Positions 15,823 through 23,847 of a stretch of 64,000 nucleotides of DNA are shown piece by piece. The notes below the pieces were generated by a model that was not told the origin of the DNA, did not search any database, and saw only the letters and a program-made list of their open reading frames with translations. The first letter of the stretch is position 1. Each line of letters opens with the position of its first letter. Origin of the DNA: Pseudomonas putida (lineage in GTDB: Bacteria; Pseudomonadota; Gammaproteobacteria; Pseudomonadales; Pseudomonadaceae); assembly GCF_003228315.1 (NCBI RefSeq), contig NZ_CP029693.1, positions 4,515,501 through 4,579,500 on the forward strand, written 5' to 3'. Made by a program: the position numbers and the translations under genes.

Positions 15823-17484
15823 ATGACCACGAGTATTGCGGCTGACGGCTATGCCGGCCAGCCCTCGTTCCTGTCCAAGGAGCGGATCATCGCCAAGCCC
15901 GGTTTCAACCGTTGGCTGGTACCACCGGCTGCTCTGGCCATCCACCTCTGCATCGGCATGGCCTACGGCTTCTCGGTGTTCTGGTTGCCGCTGTCCAAGG
16001 CCCTGGGCATCACCAAGCCGCTGGCCTGCGCGCCCGACATGAGCTTCATCGCCCAGGTCTTTTCTTCGCAATGCGACTGGCCGATCTCCATGCTTGGCTG
16101 GATCTACACCCTGTTCTTCATTTTCCTGGGCTGCTCGGCAGCGATCTGGGGCGGCTGGCTGGAGCATGCCGGGCCGCGCAAGGCTGGCGTGGTGTCGGCC
16201 CTGTGCTGGTGTGGCGGCCTGCTGATTTCGGCGTTGGGTATCTATACCCACCAGATCTGGCTGATGTGGATCGGCTCCGGGGTGATCGGGGGTATCGGTC
16301 TGGGCCTGGGTTACATCTCGCCAGTATCGACCCTGATCAAGTGGTTCCCGGACAAGCGCGGCATGGCGACCGGCATGGCGATCATGGGCTTCGGTGGTGG
16401 CGCGATGGTCGGTGCGCCGCTGGCGGCTGCGTTGATGAACCATTTCGGCTCGCCCGAAGGTGTCGGCGTCTGGCAGAGCTTCGTGGCCATGGCCGCGATC
16501 TACTTCGTGTTCATGATCGGTGGCGCGCTGTCCTATCGCGTTCCGCCAACCGGCTGGAAGCCTGAAGGCTGGACCGCTCCGGCGAAAAAGGCTTCGAACG
16601 CGATGATCACCCATCGTCACGTGCACGTGAACGTGGCGTGGAAAACCCCGCAGTTCCGTCTGGTCTGGCTGGTGCTGTGCCTGAACGTATCGGCCGGTAT
16701 CGGCATCCTCGGCATGGCTTCGCCGCTGCTACAGGAAGTTTTTGGTGGCAAGTTGCTGGGCAATGACCTGGCGTTCGGCCAACTGGACGCTTCGCAATTG
16801 GCTTCGATCGCTGCCATCGCTGCCGGCTTCACCGGCTTGCTGAGCCTGTTCAACATTGGTGGCCGGTTCTTCTGGGCCTCGTTTTCGGACTACCTGGGTC
16901 GCAAAAACACCTACTTCGTGTTTTTCGCCCTGGGCTTTGCGTTGTACGGACTGATTCCGAACCTAGGTCACTTGGGTAGCGTTGCGCTGTTTGTGGCGGC
17001 GTTCTGCATCATCCTGTCGATGTACGGCGGCGGTTTCGCGACTGTTCCAGCGTATCTGGCTGACCTGTTCGGTACGCAAATGGTGGGCGCGATCCACGGT
17101 CGCCTGCTGACTGCATGGGCGGCGGCGGGTGTGTTGGGTCCGGTATTGGTGAACTACTTGCGTGAGTATCAGCTGAGCATCGGCGTAGAACGTGCCGCTG
17201 CTTATGACATCACGCTGTACATCCTGGCGGGCCTGCTGGTGTTGGGTTTCCTCTGCAATCTGCTGGTGCGCCCGGTGGCCGACAAGTACTTCATGACCGA
17301 CGCTGAACTGGCGGCCGAACAGGCGCTGGGCCACGACAAGGGTTCTGACAGCAGCACTTCGCTGGAGTGGAAAGCCGCTGCGGGTACCAAGCCTTTGGCC
17401 GTGGCTGCGTGGCTGGTGGTGGGAATTCCGTTGGCGTGGGGTGTTTGGGTGACCCTGCAGAAGACGGCGGTGCTGTTTCACTAA
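15823..17484 (+). CDS. OFA-family major facilitator transporter
   Basis: A 553-residue inner-membrane transporter of the oxalate/formate antiporter branch of the MFS. Features include an N-terminal cytoplasmic tail, the first helix AIHLCIGMAYGFSVFWLPL, the family motif KWFPDKRGMATGMAIMGFGGGAM after helix 4 and RFFWASFSDYLGRK as the mid-protein loop. The insertion CAPDMSF...SSQCDWP between helices 1 and 2 carries two cysteines. The C-terminus adds one extra hydrophobic segment, giving about 13–14. Substrates of Pseudomonas members are generally unknown carboxylates. GGGGGA lies ahead of ATG 15823. A REP pair follows the stop. Confidence 0.85.
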   Translation: MTTSIAADGYAGQPSFLSKERIIAKPGFNRWLVPPAALAIHLCIGMAYGFSVFWLPLSKALGITKPLACAPDMSFIAQVFSSQCDWPISMLGWIYTLFFIFLGCSAAIWGGWLEHAGPRKAGVVSALCWCGGLLISALGIYTHQIWLMWIGSGVIGGIGLGLGYISPVSTLIKWFPDKRGMATGMAIMGFGGGAMVGAPLAAALMNHFGSPEGVGVWQSFVAMAAIYFVFMIGGALSYRVPPTGWKPEGWTAPAKKASNAMITHRHVHVNVAWKTPQFRLVWLVLCLNVSAGIGILGMASPLLQEVFGGKLLGNDLAFGQLDASQLASIAAIAAGFTGLLSLFNIGGRFFWASFSDYLGRKNTYFVFFALGFALYGLIPNLGHLGSVALFVAAFCIILSMYGGGFATVPAYLADLFGTQMVGAIHGRLLTAWAAAGVLGPVLVNYLREYQLSIGVERAAAYDITLYILAGLLVLGFLCNLLVRPVADKYFMTDAELAAEQALGHDKGSDSSTSLEWKAAAGTKPLAVAAWLVVGIPLAWGVWVTLQKTAVLFH

Positions 17485-17500
17485 GTAAAATGCACTATCT

Positions 17501-17592
17501 CTGTAGGAGCGAGCCTGCTCGCGATGCGGGCCTGACAATCGACAGAAATGTTGGATGTGAGGGCCCCATCGCGAGCAGGCTCGCTCCTACAG
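17501..17592. repeat. REP pair (REPIN), CTGC type
   Basis: Two 26-base arms, CTGTAGGAGCGAGCCTGCTC.. at 17501–17526 and its exact reverse complement at 17567–17592, enclose 40 unrelated bases. Each arm also contains the internal palindrome GAGC..GCTC. It lies between the transporter and hisB. Confidence 0.9.
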
Positions 17593-17747
17593 GTGTTTTG
17601 AGGTGTCCGAAATGGCTTGTATGGACATGTCTATCGCCGATGAATCGCAGGTCTGTCCGTCAGCGATATCACCTCCCGTGTTTCTGTTTGGCGCCCGCAC
17701 GCCTATAATGGCTGCCTTTTTCGCCCAATGATTTTGCGGAGCTGGTG

Positions 17748-18341
17748 ATGGCCGAACGTAAGGCGTCTGTCGAGCGCGACACTCTGGAAACCCAGATCAA
17801 AGCCTCGATCAACCTCGATGGCACCGGTAAGGCCCGATTTGATATCGGTGTTCCTTTCCTTGAGCACATGCTGGACCAGATCGCCCGTCACGGGTTGATC
17901 GACCTGGATATCGTCAGCAAGGGCGACCTGCATATCGATGACCACCACACCGTGGAAGACGTCGGTATCACTCTCGGCCAGGCATTCACCCAAGCCATCG
18001 GCGACAAGAAAGGCATCCGTCGCTACGGTCACGCCTATGTGCCGCTCGATGAAGCGCTGTCGCGCGTCGTGATCGACTTCTCCGGCCGCCCAGGCCTGCA
18101 GATGCATGTTCCGTACACCCGCGCCACCGTCGGCGGGTTCGACGTTGACCTGTTCCAGGAGTTCTTCCAGGGCTTCGTCAACCACGCCAACGTCACCCTG
18201 CACATCGACAACCTGCGTGGCCACAACACCCACCACCAGATCGAAACCGTGTTCAAGGCTTTCGGCCGCGCGCTGCGCATGGCCGTCGAGCTCGATGACC
18301 GCATGGCCGGGCAAATGCCATCGACCAAAGGCGTTCTGTAA
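17748..18341 (+). CDS. hisB: Imidazoleglycerol-phosphate dehydratase
   Basis: A 197-residue monofunctional enzyme of histidine synthesis, converting imidazole glycerol phosphate to imidazole acetol phosphate. Manganese-binding motifs are seen as FLEHMLDQIARHG, DDHHTVED and the C-terminal NLRGHNTHHQIE. There is no phosphatase domain, as expected for pseudomonads. A TATAAT at 17704–17709 may be its promoter. The ATG at 17748 was preferred to an adjacent GTG. Its stop overlaps the hisH start by one base. Confidence 0.98.
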   Translation: MAERKASVERDTLETQIKASINLDGTGKARFDIGVPFLEHMLDQIARHGLIDLDIVSKGDLHIDDHHTVEDVGITLGQAFTQAIGDKKGIRRYGHAYVPLDEALSRVVIDFSGRPGLQMHVPYTRATVGGFDVDLFQEFFQGFVNHANVTLHIDNLRGHNTHHQIETVFKAFGRALRMAVELDDRMAGQMPSTKGVL

Positions 18342-18979
18342 TGCAGACAGTCGCGGTTATCGATTATGGCATGGGCAACCTGCACTCGGTGGCCAAGGCC
18401 CTCGAGCACGTCGGCGCCGGCAAGGTGCTGATCACCAGCGATGCGAACGTGATTCGCGAAGCCGACCGGGTGGTTTTCCCCGGCGTCGGTGCGATTCGCG
18501 ATTGCATGGCGGAAATTCGTCGTCTGGGCTTCGACTCGCTGGTACGTGAAGTCAGCCAGGATCGTCCGTTCCTCGGCATCTGCGTCGGCATGCAAGCCTT
18601 GCTCGACACCAGTGAAGAGAACGATGGCGTTGACTGCATCGGCCTGTTTCCGGGGGCGGTGAAGTTCTTCGGCAAGGACCTGCGTGAAGACGGCGAGCAC
18701 CTGAAAGTGCCGCACATGGGCTGGAACGAAGTGAAGCAGACGATCAATCATCCGCTGTGGCACGACATTCCGGACATGGCGCGTTTCTACTTCGTGCACA
18801 GCTACTACATCGCCGCCGCCAACGCGCGTCAGGTGGTGGGCAGCGGTCACTACGGCGTCGATTTCGCCGCGGCGCTGGCCGAGGGTTCGCGTTTCGCCGT
18901 GCAGTTCCACCCGGAGAAGAGCCATACCCATGGCCTGCAATTGCTGCAGAACTTCGCGGCGTGGGACGGTCGCTGGTAA
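18341..18979 (+). CDS. hisH: Imidazole glycerol phosphate synthase glutaminase subunit
   Basis: A 212-residue class I glutamine amidotransferase. The nucleophile cysteine is in LGICVGMQ and the partner His–Glu in QFHPEKS. It releases ammonia from glutamine and channels it to HisF, forming imidazole glycerol phosphate and AICAR. The gene abuts hisB (one-base overlap) and the DUF2164 gene begins right after its stop. Confidence 0.98.
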   Translation: MQTVAVIDYGMGNLHSVAKALEHVGAGKVLITSDANVIREADRVVFPGVGAIRDCMAEIRRLGFDSLVREVSQDRPFLGICVGMQALLDTSEENDGVDCIGLFPGAVKFFGKDLREDGEHLKVPHMGWNEVKQTINHPLWHDIPDMARFYFVHSYYIAAANARQVVGSGHYGVDFAAALAEGSRFAVQFHPEKSHTHGLQLLQNFAAWDGRW

Positions 18980-19240
18980 ATGGCCGTCAAGAAATCCAAA
19001 CCGCCGATCCTGACCCTCACGCCCGAACAGGAGCGTGAGGCCAATCAGAAAATTCAGCGGTTCATGGAGGAGCGCTTCGAACTGGAGCTGGGTTCGTTCG
19101 AGGCGGCGGAAATTCTTGAACTGTTTACCCGCGAAATTGCTCCGCACTATTACAACAGGGCGATTTTCGATGTGCAGACGCACCTCAAAGAGAGGTTCGA
19201 AAGCATCGAAAGCGACCTGTGGGCGCTCGAGAAAAACTGA
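18980..19240 (+). CDS. DUF2164 family protein inside the his operon
   Basis: An 86-residue hydrophilic, mainly helical protein that matches the DUF2164 family as I recognise it (core EAAEILELFTREIAPHYYNRAI). Function is unknown. It starts immediately after the hisH stop and precedes hisA by 42 bases, so it is certainly co-transcribed with histidine biosynthesis. No cysteines, signal peptide or membrane segment is present. Its link to histidine synthesis may be positional only. Confidence 0.85.
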   Translation: MAVKKSKPPILTLTPEQEREANQKIQRFMEERFELELGSFEAAEILELFTREIAPHYYNRAIFDVQTHLKERFESIESDLWALEKN

Positions 19241-19282
19241 TTTCCGAGCCAAGCTGAACATTCAATTCTGAAGGTTTGCCAG

Positions 19283-20020
19283 ATGCTGATTATTCCCGCT
19301 ATCGATCTTAAAGACGGTGCCTGTGTTCGTCTGCGCCAGGGCCGCATGGAAGATTCCACAGTGTTCTCCGATGACCCGGTGAGCATGGCTGCCAAGTGGG
19401 TGGAGGGCGGTTGCCGCCGTCTGCATCTGGTCGACCTCAACGGTGCGTTCGAAGGCCAGCCGGTCAACGGCGAAGTGGTCACTGCCATCGCCAAGCGCTA
19501 CCCGAACCTGCCGATCCAGATCGGCGGCGGTATCCGTTCCCTGGAAACCATCGAGCACTACGTGAAAGCGGGCGTGAGCTACGTGATCATCGGCACCAAG
19601 GCGGTGAAAGATCCAGCCTTCGTCGCAGAAGCCTGTCGTGCATTCCCGGGCAAGGTGATTGTTGGTCTTGATGCCAAAGACGGTTTCGTCGCCACCGACG
19701 GCTGGGCTGAAATCAGCACTGTTCAGGTGATCGACCTGGCCAAGCAGTTCGAAGCCGACGGCGTGTCCGCCATCGTTTATACCGACATCGCCAAAGACGG
19801 CATGATGCAGGGCTGCAACGTTCCGTTCACCGCTGCGCTGGCGGCTGCCACTTCGATCCCGGTGATCGCTTCCGGCGGTATTCACAACCTGGGTGACATC
19901 AAGACGCTGCTCGACGCGAAGGCGCCAGGCATCATCGGCGCGATCACCGGACGCGCGATCTACGAAGGCACCCTCGACGTCGCCGAAGCGCAAGCTTTCT
20001 GCGATTCGTACAAAGGCTGA
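19283..20020 (+). CDS. hisA: ProFAR isomerase (phosphoribosylformimino-AICAR ribotide isomerase)
   Basis: A 245-residue TIM-barrel enzyme catalysing the Amadori rearrangement of ProFAR to PRFAR. The first strand MLIIPAIDLKDG carries the catalytic aspartate; VYTDIAKDGMMQG carries the second. Phosphate-binding glycines are in IQIGGGIR and ASGGI. GAAGG precedes the ATG. It lies nine bases before hisF. Confidence 0.98.
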   Translation: MLIIPAIDLKDGACVRLRQGRMEDSTVFSDDPVSMAAKWVEGGCRRLHLVDLNGAFEGQPVNGEVVTAIAKRYPNLPIQIGGGIRSLETIEHYVKAGVSYVIIGTKAVKDPAFVAEACRAFPGKVIVGLDAKDGFVATDGWAEISTVQVIDLAKQFEADGVSAIVYTDIAKDGMMQGCNVPFTAALAAATSIPVIASGGIHNLGDIKTLLDAKAPGIIGAITGRAIYEGTLDVAEAQAFCDSYKG

Positions 20021-20029
20021 GGACTGACC

Positions 20030-20800
20030 ATGGCGCTGGCCAAACGCATCATCCCTTGCCTGGACGTGGACAACGGCCGGGTGGTCAAGGGTGTGAAATT
20101 CGAAAACATCCGCGACGCCGGTGACCCGGTGGAAATTGCCCGTCGTTACGACGAGCAGGGTGCCGACGAGATTACCTTTCTCGACATCACCGCCAGCGTC
20201 GACGGCCGCGATACCACGTTGCATACCGTCGAGCGCATGGCCAGCCAGGTGTTCATCCCGCTGACCGTGGGCGGCGGCGTGCGTACCGTGCAGGACATTC
20301 GCAACCTGCTCAATGCCGGTGCGGACAAGGTGTCGATCAACACCGCGGCCGTGTTCAATCCGGAATTCGTCGGCGAAGCGGCGCAGCATTTCGGTTCGCA
20401 ATGCATCGTCGTCGCGATCGACGCGAAGAAGGTGTCCGGCCCGGGCGAAACCCCGCGCTGGGAAATTTTCACCCATGGCGGTCGCAAGCCGACCGGCCTC
20501 GACGCGGTCGAGTGGGCGAAGAAAATGGAAGGTTTGGGTGCCGGCGAAATCCTGCTGACCAGCATGGATCAGGACGGCATGAAAAACGGCTTTGATCTGG
20601 GCGTCACCCGCGCCATCAGCGATGCGCTGGGCATTCCGGTGATCGCTTCCGGTGGTGTCGGCAATCTGCAGCACCTGGCCGACGGCATCCTCGAAGGCCA
20701 CGCCAGTGCAGTGCTGGCGGCGAGTATTTTCCACTTCGGCGAATACACCGTTCAGGAAGCCAAGGCCTATATGGCTCATCGCGGGATTGTGATGCGCTAA
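20030..20800 (+). CDS. hisF: Imidazole glycerol phosphate synthase cyclase subunit
   Basis: A 256-residue TIM-barrel enzyme that uses ammonia from HisH. Catalytic aspartates are in IPCLDVDNGRVVKGV (D11) and LTSMDQDG. The phosphate sites VGGGVR and ASGGVGN are intact. It is the last his gene here; hisI and hisE are not downstream within the window. Confidence 0.98.
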   Translation: MALAKRIIPCLDVDNGRVVKGVKFENIRDAGDPVEIARRYDEQGADEITFLDITASVDGRDTTLHTVERMASQVFIPLTVGGGVRTVQDIRNLLNAGADKVSINTAAVFNPEFVGEAAQHFGSQCIVVAIDAKKVSGPGETPRWEIFTHGGRKPTGLDAVEWAKKMEGLGAGEILLTSMDQDGMKNGFDLGVTRAISDALGIPVIASGGVGNLQHLADGILEGHASAVLAASIFHFGEYTVQEAKAYMAHRGIVMR

Positions 20801-20878
20801 ACAAACCAATGCAGGCCAGTGGACATCATGGCGGGCTCAAGGCACTCTTGGGTACGCCATGGATTTCGGTAGCCAGAC

Positions 20879-21634
20879 ATGCTTAAACGCCTTCTTCTTG
20901 CCCTCGCCAGCGCCTCCGTGTTGTTGATCAACGGGGCTCACGCCGATGACCGACCCGATACCGACATGGTGTTGCTGACGGAAAACTTCCCGCCGTACAA
21001 CATGGCGAAGAACGGCAAGAACTTCGCTCAGGACGAAAATATCAATGGCATCGCCACCGATATCGTCCGCGAGATCTTCAAGCGCGCCGACATTACCTAC
21101 AGCCTGACGCTGCGCTTCCCATGGGAGCGGATCTACAAACTCACCCTGGAAAAACCGGGCTACGGCGTGTTCGTCATGGCGCGGCTGCCTGATCGCGAAA
21201 AGTTGTTCAAATGGGTCGGTCCGATTGGCCCGGATGACTGGATCATGCTGGCCAAAGCCGATAGCAAGATCACCCTCGAAACCCTGGACGACGCACGCAA
21301 GTACAAGATCGGCGCCTACAAAGGCGATGCAATTGCCGAGACCTTGACCAAGCAAGGCTTGAATCCGGTGGTGGTGCTGCGAGATCAGGACAATGCGAAG
21401 AAACTGGTCAACGGCCAGATCGACCTGTGGGCCACAGGTGACCCGGCCGGCCGTTACCTGGCAAGGCAGGACGGCGTGACCGGGCTCAAGACGGTATTGC
21501 GCTTCAACAGTGCTGAACTCTATCTGGCGCTGAACAAGGACGTGCCGGATGAAATCGTGACCAAGCTGCAGGCTGCTCTGGATCAGTTGCGCAAGGAAGG
21601 TGGGGTCGACGACATCATGGCGCGGTATCTGTAA
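20879..21634 (+). CDS. Family 3 solute-binding protein, orphan
   Basis: A 251-residue secreted protein with a signal peptide at residues 1–22 (cleavage after AHA) and a periplasmic binding fold (SBP_bac_3). Sequence such as VLLTENFPPYN, FPWERIYKLTLEKPG and GVFVMARLPDRE is typical of the divergent subgroup found in many copies in pseudomonads. No permease or ATPase gene adjoins it, so it may serve a distant transporter or have a non-transport role. It follows hisF by 78 bases. Its 3' end overlaps the opposite-strand Vps62-related gene by 20 bases. Confidence 0.85.
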   Translation: MLKRLLLALASASVLLINGAHADDRPDTDMVLLTENFPPYNMAKNGKNFAQDENINGIATDIVREIFKRADITYSLTLRFPWERIYKLTLEKPGYGVFVMARLPDREKLFKWVGPIGPDDWIMLAKADSKITLETLDDARKYKIGAYKGDAIAETLTKQGLNPVVVLRDQDNAKKLVNGQIDLWATGDPAGRYLARQDGVTGLKTVLRFNSAELYLALNKDVPDEIVTKLQAALDQLRKEGGVDDIMARYL

Positions 21635-22955
21635 CGACTGGTTCGACTACCTGTTGCATAGAGGTAAGGACATTGCAGTCTGTTTCCGCCGGGTACTCGG
21701 TCAGGTACAGGCTGTCTATGTCGGTGTAGAGGACGTCGTTGGCCACTTGGGTGCCGTCCTCGCGCAGCAGTTTGTAGTCACTTTCAATCACATAAGCCGC
21801 CAGACTGGTTTTTTTCGCGATGCGGGTGATGACTTCCACGGCAGCGGAGGTTGTCCAGCCGATGTGTGAGTTTTCAGTGTGTGTGAACGCTTTGCTCAGT
21901 TTCGCCGAGAAGCGAATCGCAGAGGACAGCAGTACATGCAGGCTCATCGGGTTTGACACGTAGAGCGGCCATTCGGACGCGACCCTGATGGTGGTGGCGT
22001 CAGTGAACCCCTCCAGTGACTCAATCCTCTGCACGCGTGGCGCTGTCCATTTGAAGGTCTGGCCGATAGTGCCGGTATTGTGCCCGTGCCCGACGAGCAC
22101 GTAGCGATCCGATCTTTCCAGGCGGTAGAACGGGGATGTCTGGAATTGCTCGAGCTGTGTCAGGTTGAGGTCTATGACCGCGAACCATGGAAGGTGGACC
22201 GTTTGAGTGATCGTGGCCATTTCTTCGGCGGTGGGCGATTCATGCCCGGAGAGTGCAGGGGGCTCGGGCGTACGAGCGACTTGCAGCGGTATCTGCATGC
22301 GCAGTGAGTAGGCGACGGTATTGGCCGCAGGCCTGTCATGGCTGTTGACACCGATAAAGGTGCCCGGCGAAAAGTAGATCTCGCCCGCCTCGGCACTCGG
22401 CGGCTCGATGCCCCAGGCACTGAAGTCCTGGCTGGCGCCGCTGCCACTGTCGCTCCAGATCCTGTTGCTGACGCTGGAGGCGACCACCAGATCTTCCCGG
22501 ACGCAACGCACGGTATTGAGCAGTGGTTTGTCACGACCATTGGAGCAGACCATTCCCAGTGCCACATAACCGGCAGGAGGAATCGGGCGCCATATCGTGC
22601 AGTCGGCGTCGGCGCGGGAGCGCAAATCTTTCCAGACCCGCTCAAAGTCCTCAGGCGCACTCAGCGCTTTTCCTTTCGAGGTATCTCCATCCTCTGCCGG
22701 ACCTTCGCAAACCACGGCCACCACGGTGTTGCCGTTGATGTTGTCGAAACCGGGGGTGACGAAATCGCCGAGTGGAAAATATCCCGGCAAGGTATCGGGG
22801 GCGGGAGTCGGGCGCCAAAAGCTTCCAGGTTTGGAATTGGAGCCCTTGCTGTCCCAGATGCGGTGAAACTCGGTGGTGAAGTTGATCAACAGATTACCGA
22901 GCTGTATCGGCGCCCTTTGCGCGATGGGTGATGCTGCGTTTTCGCTGGTTTGCAT
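21615..22955 (-). CDS. Vps62-related (DUF946-like) protein
   Basis: A 446-residue protein resembling the Vps62/DUF946 family known mainly from fungi and plants. Diagnostic segments are the paired units GYFPLGDFVTPGFDN, then IWRPIPPAGYVALGMVCSNG with CVREDLV, and a later GEIYFSPGTFIGVNSHD. Two such beta-rich units seem to be present. The N-terminus has no signal peptide and residues 1–30 are polar. Function in bacteria is unknown; yeast Vps62 is linked to vacuolar sorting, which cannot apply directly. It has no operon partner and interrupts an otherwise conserved stretch between his genes and the yibQ–ctpA–envC block, suggesting acquisition. Family assignment is moderately sure. Confidence 0.65.
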   Translation of the reverse strand: MQTSENAASPIAQRAPIQLGNLLINFTTEFHRIWDSKGSNSKPGSFWRPTPAPDTLPGYFPLGDFVTPGFDNINGNTVVAVVCEGPAEDGDTSKGKALSAPEDFERVWKDLRSRADADCTIWRPIPPAGYVALGMVCSNGRDKPLLNTVRCVREDLVVASSVSNRIWSDSGSGASQDFSAWGIEPPSAEAGEIYFSPGTFIGVNSHDRPAANTVAYSLRMQIPLQVARTPEPPALSGHESPTAEEMATITQTVHLPWFAVIDLNLTQLEQFQTSPFYRLERSDRYVLVGHGHNTGTIGQTFKWTAPRVQRIESLEGFTDATTIRVASEWPLYVSNPMSLHVLLSSAIRFSAKLSKAFTHTENSHIGWTTSAAVEVITRIAKKTSLAAYVIESDYKLLREDGTQVANDVLYTDIDSLYLTEYPAETDCNVLTSMQQVVEPVVTDTAP

Positions 22956-23068
22956 ATTCGATCCTGATGCTCAAGGGTGACTTTAGGAAGCCACGGAGGG
23001 TTGAGCGCCTACTTTCAGGATGCGGGATGGGTGTCTGGCGGTAGCTATCTATTGATGTCTGGCGGAGG

Positions 23069-23845
23069 TTATCGGTAGGTACCGTCTTTGCCATGGGCGG
23101 CCGTGGCCCGATTTCCGCGCACGCTGATCATCTGCCGGATATCAATCCAGTCGATTCCCTGGGACTTGAGCTTCGGCATTTCCCGCTCGAGTACCGCCAG
23201 CGTCTGTGGATAAGGGTGGCCAATCATCACCGCCGAGCCCTGCTTGCGTGCCAGCTCAATAGCGGTTTGCAGCTGGGTATAAATGGCAGCTTCAGTGCGC
23301 TCGTCATCAAGAAACACATCCCGCGAGACGCTCGCCAGATCGATCTTCTGTGCCTGTTGCGCTGCCACGGTCTGCGCGCTTGTGCGGCTGTCGACGAAGA
23401 ACTTGTGCCGGCGTTGCAGCTCACCCATCAACCACGCCATGGCGACGGGTTGCGCAGTCATGCGGCTGCCCATGTGGTTATTGATGCCGGCGGTGTAGGG
23501 CACCATTTTGAAGGCGGCGTTGAGGCGCTTTTCGAGTTCTTCGATGGGTAGTTCAGGATGCCAGGCGAACGGGCCGGTGGCCGGGTCCATGGGCATATGC
23601 AGGATGACGATCTTGCCGGCACGGTGGGCTTCGCGGGCGAATTCGGTGGCGTGGGGTGTGTCGGGCATGATCGCCGTGGTGACCGGGCCGGGCAGGGCCA
23701 GCACGCGGCGATCCCGGGGCAGGTTCTGCCCCAGGTCATCGATGATCAGCGTCAGGTAGGCCTTGTGAGGTGCCGACCCGGCGGGTTCGGCGTGAACCGT
23801 ACCCGCCAGGCAGCACAACAGAACGAGGATGAAGCGCAGACCCAT
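23069..23845 (-). CDS. yibQ: Divergent polysaccharide deacetylase YibQ
   Basis: A 258-residue exported protein (signal peptide to about residue 20) of the divergent polysaccharide deacetylase family. LTLIIDDLGQNLPRDRRVLALPG and ILHMPMDP are hallmark segments; GINNHMGSRMT and IGHPYPQTL are others. It lies directly downstream of ctpA and envC, the usual gammaproteobacterial order, so a role in envelope or peptidoglycan upkeep is inferred. ATG 23845 starts just past the ctpA stop; a TTG at 23851 would overlap that stop. Confidence 0.9.
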   Translation of the reverse strand: MGLRFILVLLCCLAGTVHAEPAGSAPHKAYLTLIIDDLGQNLPRDRRVLALPGPVTTAIMPDTPHATEFAREAHRAGKIVILHMPMDPATGPFAWHPELPIEELEKRLNAAFKMVPYTAGINNHMGSRMTAQPVAMAWLMGELQRRHKFFVDSRTSAQTVAAQQAQKIDLASVSRDVFLDDERTEAAIYTQLQTAIELARKQGSAVMIGHPYPQTLAVLEREMPKLKSQGIDWIDIRQMISVRGNRATAAHGKDGTYR

Positions 23846-23847
23846 CC

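Noticed and set aside
23195..23225. A TGTGGATAA DnaA box within yibQ
   Set aside because: Single and inside a coding sequence; expected by chance and not part of a cluster.
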